DNA of 64,000 nt, taken from positions 248,001 through 312,000 of the forward strand of contig NZ_LIPG01000008.1 in assembly GCF_001905505.1 (NCBI RefSeq), written 5' to 3'. The stretch comes from Streptomyces sp. CB02058. Lineage in GTDB: Bacteria; Actinomycetota; Actinomycetes; Streptomycetales; Streptomycetaceae. The notes under the pieces are model-generated. The model ran no database searches. It had not been told where the DNA came from and saw only the letters and a program-made list of their open reading frames with translations. This document shows, one piece after another, positions 35,155 to 42,506 of the stretch (within the stretch, counting starts at the first letter, position 1; each line of letters begins with the position of its first letter). The position numbers and the translations under genes were made by a program.

Positions 35155-35978
35155 TGTCCGCCGCGCAGAACGCCGTGCAGAACCCCCGGGTCACGATCGG
35201 GGTGAGCCTGAAGATGTACTTCGGCCACCACGAGACCCTCAACTGGGCCCGCGCCATCGCCTCCCTGGCCGCCCGGCACCCGGCTGTCACCGGCGGCACG
35301 GCCGAGCTGTTCGTGCTGCCCGCCTTCCCCGCGCTCGTCCCGGTCACCGGCATCCTGGCCGGTACCGAGGTGCGGACCGGGGCGCAGGACCTGGCCACCG
35401 AGGACTCCGGTCCGTACACCGGCGAGGTCAGCGGCGCCCATCTGCACGAGATCGGTGCCCGCTACGCCGAGGTCGGCCACGCCGAGCGCCGCCGGCTCTT
35501 CGGCGAGGGCGACACGGTCGTCGCCGCCAAGACGGCCGCCGCCCTGCGCAACGGCCTCACCCCGGTGCTCTGCGTCGGCGAACTCGACCAGGTCGCCCCG
35601 GCGGAGGCCGCCGCCCGCACGGTCGCCGAGGCCGACCGCATTCTGGCCACGGCCGCCCACGAGGGCCCCCTCGCCCCGGTGATCCTCGCGTACGAACCGC
35701 AGTGGGCCATCGGCGCGCCCCGGCCCGCCTCACCCGGGCACATCCGGACGGTCTGCGAGGCCCTCACCACCTGGCTCGCCACCCAGCCCGCCCTGGCCGG
35801 CAGCCGCGTGATCTACGGCGGAAGCGCGGGCCCCGGCCTGCTGACCGAACTGGGCACGGGCGTCGACGGGCTGTTCCTCGGCCGCTTCGCCCACGACCCG
35901 GCGGCGGTGGAACGCATCCTCGACGAGACGCTGGAAGGCGCGGCACAGGAAGGAGCCCTGGCATGTCCTACGGCCTGA
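35154..35978 (+). CDS. Triosephosphate-isomerase-like protein, likely L-erythrulose 1-phosphate isomerase
   Basis: TIM-barrel isomerase of 274 residues with the catalytic triad of TIM: Lys20 (SLKMYF), His about 109 (EVGHAERR) and Glu about 181 (YEPQWAIG), plus the phosphate loop GGSAGPG. Sequence is divergent from housekeeping TpiA; such paralogues are EryH/LerI-type enzymes acting on tetrulose phosphates. Position after kinase and RpiB-like gene supports that. Its 3' end overlaps the next gene by 16 bases. Confidence 0.83.
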   Translation: MSAAQNAVQNPRVTIGVSLKMYFGHHETLNWARAIASLAARHPAVTGGTAELFVLPAFPALVPVTGILAGTEVRTGAQDLATEDSGPYTGEVSGAHLHEIGARYAEVGHAERRRLFGEGDTVVAAKTAAALRNGLTPVLCVGELDQVAPAEAAARTVAEADRILATAAHEGPLAPVILAYEPQWAIGAPRPASPGHIRTVCEALTTWLATQPALAGSRVIYGGSAGPGLLTELGTGVDGLFLGRFAHDPAAVERILDETLEGAAQEGALACPTA

Positions 35979-36760
35979 GCACCTACGCCTACTTCTGGCG
36001 CATCTCGGACAAGGCGCCCCGCCCCCTCACGCTCGACGAGATGCTCGCGCAGACCCGGGAGCTGGGCGGCGAGGTCTTCCAGATCTGCGACTACCCGCTG
36101 ATCGAGACGTACGACGACGAGCGGCTCGACGCCCTGCGCGCCACGGCGGCCGGCCACGGCATCACGCTGGAGCTCGGCACCAGGGGGGTGCGCACCGAGC
36201 ACCTCGCCACCTATCTCCGCATCGCGCGGCGTCTGGGCGTCACCCTGGTCCGCTCCATGATGAACACGGCGGATCACCGGCCGACGGTCGCGGAGGCCAC
36301 CGCCCTGCTGCGCGAGGCCGTCCCCGCCTACGCGGCGGCGGGCGTCACGCTCGGCCTGGAGACCTATGAACAGGTCTCCACCGACGACCTGCTGGCCGTC
36401 GTGCGCGGTGTGGACAGCCCGCACCTCGGCGTCGTCCTGGACCCGGGCAACAGCGTGGCCCGGCTGGAGCGCCCGGTGGACGTCGTCGAGGCCACCGCCC
36501 CCTACGTGGTGAACATCCACGTCAAGGACTTCTCGTTCTCCCGCCGCGACGGCTGGGTCGGCTTCACCTTCGCCGGCTGCCTTCTCGGCGAAGGCCTGCT
36601 CGACCACCGCCACATGACCGACACCGTCGGGGCGGACGAGCGGGGCATCAACCAGATCGTGGAGCACTGGCTCCCCTGGCAGGGCGATTTCGAGGAAACC
36701 GCCCGCCTGGAGGACCAGTGGACCCGGCACAGCATCAACACCCTTCTGAGGAGCAAGTAA
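35963..36760 (+). CDS. Xylose-isomerase-like TIM barrel, likely 3-oxo-isoapionate decarboxylase (OiaC-like)
   Basis: AP-endonuclease-2/xylose-isomerase fold, 265 residues. Putative metal ligands: Glu in LGLETYEQ, Asp in VVLDPGNS, His/Asp in NIHVKDFS and a late Glu in LLGEGLLD. The Carter et al. D-apionate work assigned a member of this fold (OiaC) to decarboxylation of 3-oxo-isoapionate to L-erythrulose; this gene lies directly before an ApnO-like gene and after the L-erythrulose module, so that role fits. An EryC-type tetrulose-phosphate epimerase is the main alternative. GGAAGGAG precedes ATG 35963, which lies inside the previous gene. Confidence 0.78.
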   Translation: MSYGLSTYAYFWRISDKAPRPLTLDEMLAQTRELGGEVFQICDYPLIETYDDERLDALRATAAGHGITLELGTRGVRTEHLATYLRIARRLGVTLVRSMMNTADHRPTVAEATALLREAVPAYAAAGVTLGLETYEQVSTDDLLAVVRGVDSPHLGVVLDPGNSVARLERPVDVVEATAPYVVNIHVKDFSFSRRDGWVGFTFAGCLLGEGLLDHRHMTDTVGADERGINQIVEHWLPWQGDFEETARLEDQWTRHSINTLLRSK

Positions 36761-37629
36761 TGGCCACCGGATCCAGGACCGTCGCCGTCATCGGGGCCGC
36801 AGGCAAGATGGGCCAGCGCGTCTCCAACAACCTGGTCGAGAGCGACTTCACCACCCTCTTCGCCGAGAACTCCCCCAAGGGCCAGGAGCTCATCCGTGAG
36901 CTCGGCCGCGAGCTGACGGACAGCGCCGACGCCGCCGCCCGGGCCGACGTCGTGATCCTCGCCGTCCCGGACGTCGTCCTCGGTACGGTCTCCGAGCAGC
37001 TCGTCCCGGTCATGAAGCCCGGCGCGATCCTGCTGACGCTGGACCCGGCCGCCGCGTACGCCGGTCTGCTGACCCGTCGCGCGGACGTGCACAACGCCGT
37101 CGCGCACCCCTGTCACCCGTCGGTGTTCCTGGAGCGCACGACGAAGGAGGAGTGGGCGGACACCTTCGGCGGCATCGCGGCCCCGCAGGAGGTCGTCGCC
37201 TCCTTCGAGCCCGCCGCCGAGTCGGCCGACCCGGACGCCCAGCAGCTGGCCGAGGCCGTCATCTCCACCATGTACGCCCCGGTCGTCGAGGTGCACTGGG
37301 TGACGGTCAAGCAGCTCGCCGTCCTGGAACCGACCCTCGTCGAGACGATCGCCTGCATGGTCGGCGCCCTGCTGACCGAGGCCCTCCACGAGACCGTCCA
37401 CACGGTGGGCGTCCCGGAGAAGGCGGCCCGCGCCATGCTGCTCGGCCACACCCAGGTCGCGCTGGCCAACACCCTCAAGGGCTCGAACCCGTTCTCCGAC
37501 GCGTGCCTGATCGCGATGGACTACGGCCGTGAGTCGATCGTCCGCGACGACTGGAAGAACGTCTTCAAGGACGACGAGCTCGACAAGGTCATCACGCGGA
37601 TGCTCAAGATCAAGGAGATCAGGCGCTGA
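36760..37629 (+). CDS. 6PGDH-like NAD(P) oxidoreductase, likely D-apionate oxidoisomerase (ApnO-like)
   Basis: N-terminal Rossmann domain with VAVIGAAGKMGQRV (GxxGxMG) and an all-helical C-terminal domain of the phosphogluconate-dehydrogenase type; 289 residues. Distinctive: HNAVAHPCHPSVF after the Rossmann domain, and KGSNPFSDACLIAMDYG near the C-terminus. D-apionate oxidoisomerase (ApnO) has this fold and, in known gene clusters, sits with OiaC and tetrose-phosphate isomerases, so I assign it from fold plus context. Start ATG 36760 overlaps the previous stop (TAATG) with GAGGAG upstream. Last gene of the operon. Confidence 0.75.
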   Translation: MATGSRTVAVIGAAGKMGQRVSNNLVESDFTTLFAENSPKGQELIRELGRELTDSADAAARADVVILAVPDVVLGTVSEQLVPVMKPGAILLTLDPAAAYAGLLTRRADVHNAVAHPCHPSVFLERTTKEEWADTFGGIAAPQEVVASFEPAAESADPDAQQLAEAVISTMYAPVVEVHWVTVKQLAVLEPTLVETIACMVGALLTEALHETVHTVGVPEKAARAMLLGHTQVALANTLKGSNPFSDACLIAMDYGRESIVRDDWKNVFKDDELDKVITRMLKIKEIRR

Positions 37630-37674
37630 CCCGGTCCTGACCACCGGCGTCACCGCTCAGGTCCCCGCGAAACC

Positions 37675-37711
37675 GGGCCGGGCTCTCCATCAGGGGTGGA
37701 GGGCCCGGCCC
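37675..37711 (+). terminator. Terminator of the catabolic operon
   Basis: A 15-bp stem with one G-U pair (37675-37689 with 37697-37711, 7-nt loop) followed by TTTC, 45 nt after the last stop. Confidence 0.8.
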
Positions 37712-37795
37712 TTTCGCGTGCCCGCGCGGACCACACCCCGTAACCTCCCACCGGTCAGGAGGACTTCACAGGGTGCGATCACACGGGGGCAGCAC

Positions 37796-38941
37796 ATGAC
37801 ATACGGACGCGCGGCGATACCGGCTCTGGCCGGGGCGCTGCTGCTCACGGCTCTGCTGTGGTGGGCGGGGGCGAGCGTGAACGCGCTGCACCTCCAGGGC
37901 ACGGCCGAGGCGCTCGGCGGCAAGACGGTCGCCGACCTGGAGTACTGGCTCAACCCCTGGTCGTACGACCCGCCGGAGTCGGTACGTCTGGGCACCCTGG
38001 CACAGGGCGGGACCGGCTCCGACTACGCCGCCCTGTACGGGACCGCGAATCAGATCCGGTTCGCCGCGGTCTTCGCCTTCTTCGTGCCGGGGGCGCTGCT
38101 CCTCGTCCGCAGGCTGCCTCCGGTGGACCGCCGGCTGCCGGCGACGCTGCTGACGGTGTGGGCCTGGGGCCTGGTGGCCGGGACCCTGGCGGTCACCGTC
38201 TCCGCGCCCTGGGTGATCGCCTCGCAGGGGCGCGGGAGTTACCGCTTCCTTCCCCAGCTGGCCGGCATGATGACCGCCGGACGGCAGATCCTGGTGCCCC
38301 TCGCGCTGGTCGCCGCGCTGGTCACCGTACTGATCGCCCGGATCACCGCCAAGGGCGCCGGCGACCTGCCCCGGGCGGCCGTCCCGGCGCGCGCCGCCCG
38401 TACGGCTGCCACCGTGGGAACCCTCGTCGTCGCCGTCTCCCTGGTCGTCCTCTCCTACCAGCCGGTCGCCGGGCGGATCCAGTCCGTCTCCCTGTACGGA
38501 CGGCTGCTCTCCGAACCGGGTGACTTCCTGCGCCAGTGGCTGCTGCTCGGCGGCTGGGACGGCCCGGCGGGCACCTCGATCAGCACCTGGCTGCTGTACC
38601 GCACCGCCGACGGGCTGTTGCTCGCCGTGGTCTGGTGCGCGCTGCGGTGGGTGCCCGGACTGCTGACCCGGGCGACGGTCCCGGCGACAGCGGCGGTGAC
38701 GGTCTGCGCGACCGTCATCGGGCTGCTGGCGGGCCAACTGCTGCGGATCGCGGTGGACTCGACGGGTCTGGCCATGCTCTACGGACCGGTGCACCTGATG
38801 TCGGCCCTCGGGACCGGGGTCCCCGCCGCCCTGTTCGTCGGCTCGGTCGCGGGCGTCCTGGCGGCCCCGCCCCTGCGCCGGGCGGGCACCCGCGCGGAGG
38901 CCGGGCCGCCCGCACCGCTGCCGGACCACGCCGCCGTATGA
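37796..38941 (+). CDS. Polytopic membrane protein of unknown function, 381 aa
   Basis: Eight or so hydrophobic helices, beginning with a signal-anchor-like helix (ALAGALLLTALLWWAGASV). A long extracytoplasmic loop after it contains WLNPWSYDPPES. The C-terminus is a short Pro/Ala-rich cytoplasmic tail. I do not recognise the family. ATG 37796 has a GGGGG stretch about 6 nt upstream. It is separated from the catabolic operon by a terminator, so it is probably independent. Confidence 0.65.
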   Translation: MTYGRAAIPALAGALLLTALLWWAGASVNALHLQGTAEALGGKTVADLEYWLNPWSYDPPESVRLGTLAQGGTGSDYAALYGTANQIRFAAVFAFFVPGALLLVRRLPPVDRRLPATLLTVWAWGLVAGTLAVTVSAPWVIASQGRGSYRFLPQLAGMMTAGRQILVPLALVAALVTVLIARITAKGAGDLPRAAVPARAARTAATVGTLVVAVSLVVLSYQPVAGRIQSVSLYGRLLSEPGDFLRQWLLLGGWDGPAGTSISTWLLYRTADGLLLAVVWCALRWVPGLLTRATVPATAAVTVCATVIGLLAGQLLRIAVDSTGLAMLYGPVHLMSALGTGVPAALFVGSVAGVLAAPPLRRAGTRAEAGPPAPLPDHAAV

Positions 38942-38946
38942 CGGAA

Positions 38947-38977
38947 CCGCCCGCCCGGCGGTGCGCCGGGCGGGCGG
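38947..38977. terminator. Bidirectional terminator, membrane protein / PBP
   Basis: Perfect 14-bp stem CCGCCCGCCCGGCG/CGCCGGGCGGGCGG with a GTG loop, between convergent genes. Confidence 0.8.
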
Positions 38978-38995
38978 TGACGGACGGCGCCGGTC

Positions 38996-40480
38996 CTACT
39001 TCCCGAGCACCGCCTGCATGACCTTCTTGGCGATCGGGCCGCCCAGCCCGCCACCCGAGATGTCCGAGCGGGAGATGTCCATCGCCGTCGGGTCGATGAA
39101 CACCGCGACCGCCACCGACTGGCCGTCGGACTTCTTGCCGTACGAGACGAACCAGCCGTACGGGACTTCCTTGGTGACGTCGTCGCCGCGCTGGGCCGTA
39201 CCCGTCTTGCCGCCCACCGTCACGCCGTCGATCAGGGCGCGCTGCGCACTGCCCTCCTTGGCGGTGAACTCCATCATCTCCTGGACCTTCTTCGCCGTCT
39301 CCTCGGAGACCGCCTGGCTCTTGAGCTCGGGCTCGTGCTTCTCCAGGGTCGACAGGTCCGGGCCGCGCAGCTCGTCGACGATGTACGGCTGCATCAGCTT
39401 GCCGTCGTTGGCGAGGGCCGCCGTGACCATCGCCATCTGCATCGGGGTGCTCGTGAGGCTGCCCTGGCCCATGCCGGTGAGGGCGGTGCCGGGCTTGTCC
39501 AGCTCGGCCGGGTAGAGGCTCTTGGTGGCGAGCATGTCTCCGAAGGCCTCGGAGTAGACGTCCTCGTTGAAGCCGAACTTCTCGGCCGTCTCACGCATCC
39601 CCTCGTCGCCCACCTCCAGCGCGGCGTCCAGGAAGACGTTGTTGCAGGAGTACTGCATGGCCGTCTTCATCGACGCCTTGTTGCACGTCGCGTCGCCCGC
39701 CTCGCTGCTGATAGTGCTCGACGACAGCGGCAGCTTGTACGGGGAGGCCGCCTTGCTCGGCGCGTTCACGTCGGTGACGACACCGTGCTCCAGGGCCGCC
39801 GCCGCCGTCAGGATCTTGAAGGTGGAGCCGGGCGGGAAGGTCTCGCGCAGCGGGCGGTTGGCCAGCGGCTTGCTCTTCGCGTCGACCAGGGACTGGAACT
39901 TGTCGCCCTCCTTGAAGGAGTTGCCGGCGAAGACCGAGGGGTCGTACGAGGGTGTGGAGACCAGCGCGAGGACCTTGCCGGTGGCCGGTTCGAGGGCGAC
40001 GACCGCGCCCCGGGCGTCGAGGTCCGTCAGGCTCTTGTAGGCCGTCTCCTGCGCCTTCGCGTCGATGGTGGTGATCACATCGCCGCCCCGTCGCTCCTCA
40101 CCGGTGAGGATGTCCTTGGCGTGCCGGAAGGCGAAGCGCTCGTCCTGGCCGCTGAGGATGCTGTCGTACGTCTTCTCCAGGAGGGACATGCCCTGCGCCT
40201 GGGAGGCGTAGCCCGTGACGGGGGCGTACATCGGGCCCTGCTTGAAGGTGCGCTGGTACTTGAAGTCGGTCCCCTCGACCTCCTTCGAGCCCGTGATCGC
40301 CTTGCCGTCCACGATGATGTCCCCGCGCGGGGTCGCGAACTGGGTGATCTTGACGCGACGGTTGTGCTCGTGGGTGGCGAGCTCCTCGCTGTCGGCGAAC
40401 TGCAGCCAGTTGGCCCGTATCAGCAGAGCCAGCATCAGCAGCCCACAGAAGACGGCTATGTGCCGCAACGGCCTGTTCAT
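38996..40480 (-). CDS. Class B penicillin-binding protein (transpeptidase), 494 aa
   Basis: Peptidoglycan D,D-transpeptidase anchored by an N-terminal helix (about 7-25; AVFCGLLMLALLI). A PBP dimer/linker region follows, then the transpeptidase domain with SxxK as STFK (about 220), SxN as SCN (about 278) and KTG (about 423, GGKTGTAQ). The length and the N-terminal TPRGDIIVDG segment match actinobacterial PbpA-type proteins. ATG 40480 has GGGAG about 5 nt upstream. It is not beside the rodA/pknB cell-division genes that house the main pbpA, so this is likely a paralogue. Confidence 0.93.
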   Translation of the reverse strand: MNRPLRHIAVFCGLLMLALLIRANWLQFADSEELATHEHNRRVKITQFATPRGDIIVDGKAITGSKEVEGTDFKYQRTFKQGPMYAPVTGYASQAQGMSLLEKTYDSILSGQDERFAFRHAKDILTGEERRGGDVITTIDAKAQETAYKSLTDLDARGAVVALEPATGKVLALVSTPSYDPSVFAGNSFKEGDKFQSLVDAKSKPLANRPLRETFPPGSTFKILTAAAALEHGVVTDVNAPSKAASPYKLPLSSSTISSEAGDATCNKASMKTAMQYSCNNVFLDAALEVGDEGMRETAEKFGFNEDVYSEAFGDMLATKSLYPAELDKPGTALTGMGQGSLTSTPMQMAMVTAALANDGKLMQPYIVDELRGPDLSTLEKHEPELKSQAVSEETAKKVQEMMEFTAKEGSAQRALIDGVTVGGKTGTAQRGDDVTKEVPYGWFVSYGKKSDGQSVAVAVFIDPTAMDISRSDISGGGLGGPIAKKVMQAVLGK

Positions 40481-40615
40481 CGTGCTCCCGCTCCCAGGCA
40501 GCCGGGCACACACGCACACGGGCCGCACCATCGATGTCCGGAGGTGATAGATGCGATTTTAGCGCCGATGGTTCCTCCGAAGGATCACGCCGCCGGTTTC
40601 ACGGAGACGGGCGCC

Positions 40616-40670
40616 GCACCGGGCCGGAACGGACCGCGCGCTTCCGCACCGGGCCCGGACGGACCGCGCG
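40616..40670. repeat. Imperfect 25-bp direct repeat, PBP-LLM gap
   Basis: Two copies (40616-40640 and 40646-40670) sharing ACGGACCGCGCG and GCACCGGGCC; part of a 256-nt gap with no gene. A more degenerate third copy may follow near 40679. Confidence 0.6.
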
Positions 40671-40736
40671 ACGCTCCCGCACCGGCCCGCATCGCCGGAC
40701 GGCACCGAGACCCCGGACGGCTCGGCCGCCGCCCTC

Positions 40737-41582
40737 TCAGAGGTACGCCGCATAGGCGTCCAGCGCCCGCAGCACCTCCGGCTCCGCGGCCGGGGGCAGC
40801 TGGAGCACGACCTCCTCGACGCCCAGTTCCGCGAAGTACTCCAGCTTCCCCGGGGCGGGGATCACCGCGTACGGGACCACATGGAGCTGCTTCGGGTCGC
40901 GCCCCGCCTCCTCCCAGGCCGCGCGCAGCTTCGGCACGGACTCCGACAGGCCGCGCCCGCCGATCGGCAGCCAGCCGTCCGCCTCCCGGGCGATCTGCGC
41001 GAACAGCTTCGGCCCGGCCGCCCCGCCGATCAGGGTGCGCGGGCCGCTCACGGGACCGCGCGGCTCCTGCACCGGCTTCGGATAGGCGTGGCTCGCCCGG
41101 ACCGAGCCGAACTCACCCTCGTACGCCGTCGGTTCGTCCGCCCACAGGGCCCGCATCAGGGCAAGCCGCTCGCTGCCGAGCGCGCGCCGGGTCGGCCACT
41201 CCACGCCGTGGTCGGCGGCCTCCTCCACGTTCCAGCCGAAGCCGATGCCGAGCGTCAGACGGCCGCCCGAGAGGTGGTCGAGGGTGGCGGCCTGCTTCGC
41301 GAGGTCGATGGGGTCGTGCTGGGCGATCAGCGTGATGCCCGTGCCGAGCGCCAGCCGCTCGGTGACCGCCGCGGCCTGCCCCAGGGCGACGAAGGGGTCC
41401 AGGGTGCGGCCGTATTCGGCCGGCAGCTCGCCGCCCGCCGGGTACGGCGTCTGACGGCTCACCGGGATGTGGGTGTGCTCGGGCAGATACAGCCCGGCGA
41501 ATCCCCGCTGCTCCAGCTCACGCGCCAGCCGAACCGGCGTGATCGTCTCGTCGGTGAGGAAGATGGTTGTGGCGATCCGCAT
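40737..41582 (-). CDS. LLM-class F420-dependent oxidoreductase, 281 aa
   Basis: Luciferase-like TIM barrel of the actinobacterial F420 group. Markers: LYLPEHTHIPVSR near residue 35, LALGTGITLIAQHDPI, and LGIGFGWNVEEAADHG. Expected to transfer hydride between F420 and an unknown substrate in the cytoplasm. GGAGG precedes ATG 41582 by 8 nt. The genome makes FO (fbiC at 27148), consistent with F420 availability. FMN-dependent activity is possible. Confidence 0.88.
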   Translation of the reverse strand: MRIATTIFLTDETITPVRLARELEQRGFAGLYLPEHTHIPVSRQTPYPAGGELPAEYGRTLDPFVALGQAAAVTERLALGTGITLIAQHDPIDLAKQAATLDHLSGGRLTLGIGFGWNVEEAADHGVEWPTRRALGSERLALMRALWADEPTAYEGEFGSVRASHAYPKPVQEPRGPVSGPRTLIGGAAGPKLFAQIAREADGWLPIGGRGLSESVPKLRAAWEEAGRDPKQLHVVPYAVIPAPGKLEYFAELGVEEVVLQLPPAAEPEVLRALDAYAAYL

Positions 41583-41717
41583 GCGAGGCACCTCCGTCGT
41601 CGTCCGTGACGGCTCCAAGTCCGTGACGGCTCCCACGGTATGCGTTCCCGCAGGCCAACCGCGATACCCAGGGCCCTGTTCCGGCCGCAACTCCCGCCGG
41701 ATTCCGGCCGGAAGCAA

Positions 41718-41739
41718 AAACTTAGGCTAGCCTAAGTTT
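41718..41739. promoter_or_regulatory. Iron box (DmdR/IdeR-type operator)
   Basis: A perfect 22-bp palindrome with core TTAGGCTAGCCTAA lies 31 nt before the siderophore-interacting protein gene. It closely matches the DmdR1/IdeR consensus, predicting repression when iron is plentiful. Confidence 0.9.
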
Positions 41740-41769
41740 CATTCGTTCCGCGGTCACGGGAGGGCATTC

Positions 41770-42501
41770 ATGGGTCACGGCTGGGAGGGCGTCGTCCTCA
41801 AGCTGTTCCGGGGGCGGGACTTCACGTTCACCGTCACGGGAACCGAGCGTGTCACGGAGGACTTCCTCCGGATACGGGTCACGGACGGCGGACTGCTCGA
41901 GGCGACGGGCGGCGCGCATCCCACCATGTGGGTCAGGGTCTGGTTCGAGCGGGACGGCAAGCCGCACCAGCGCGCCTACACCCTCGTCGACCCGGATCCG
42001 GCCACCGGGACGTTCAGCCTGGAGTTCGCCCTCCACGACGGGACGGCCAGCGACTGGGCCCGCGCCGCGCAGCCGGGCGACACCGTCGACGCGACACTTC
42101 AGGGCACCCGCTTCGCCCTGCCCGAGCCCCGGCCCGCCCGGCTCTTCCTGATCGGCGACGCGGCCTCGCTCCCGGCGATCAACTCCCTGCTGGACGCGCT
42201 CCCCGGCACCCCGGCGACGATCTGGTTCGAGACCGCCCACGACCCGGCCGGCGAACTGCCGCTCCGCCTGGACCCGGCCCACCACACCGTCCACACGGTC
42301 CCGCGCCACGACGCGGGCGCCCGGCTGGTCTCCGAGGTGAAGTCGGCCCTGCCCGCACTGCTCGGCTCCGACGCCTCGGACGCGTACGTCTGGATCGCCT
42401 GCGACACGGCGACGACCCGGACCCTGGGGTCGTACGCCCGCAAGGAGCTGGCCGTCCCCAGGGACCGGGTCGACGCGCTGGGTTACTGGCGCGCCGGCTG
42501 A
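41770..42501 (+). CDS. Siderophore-interacting protein (FAD ferric-siderophore reductase), 243 aa
   Basis: Cytoplasmic flavoprotein that reduces imported ferric siderophores to release iron. The FAD-binding RxYT motif is QRAYTLVD (about 67), and the NAD(P)H domain shows LFLIGDAASLPAI and WIACDT near the end (SIP signature). GGGAGGG precedes ATG 41770. The iron box upstream supports regulation by an IdeR-type repressor. Ends 6 nt from the convergent permease gene. Confidence 0.93.
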   Translation: MGHGWEGVVLKLFRGRDFTFTVTGTERVTEDFLRIRVTDGGLLEATGGAHPTMWVRVWFERDGKPHQRAYTLVDPDPATGTFSLEFALHDGTASDWARAAQPGDTVDATLQGTRFALPEPRPARLFLIGDAASLPAINSLLDALPGTPATIWFETAHDPAGELPLRLDPAHHTVHTVPRHDAGARLVSEVKSALPALLGSDASDAYVWIACDTATTRTLGSYARKELAVPRDRVDALGYWRAG

Positions 42502-42506
42502 CCGCC

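Noticed and set aside
40481..40736. Possible gene in the PBP-LLM gap
   Set aside because: Only GC-rich imperfect repeats are seen, with no supported start.
27148..41582. fbiC and the LLM oxidoreductase as one F420 cluster
   Set aside because: They are 11 kb apart with unrelated operons between; only a shared cofactor is suggested.
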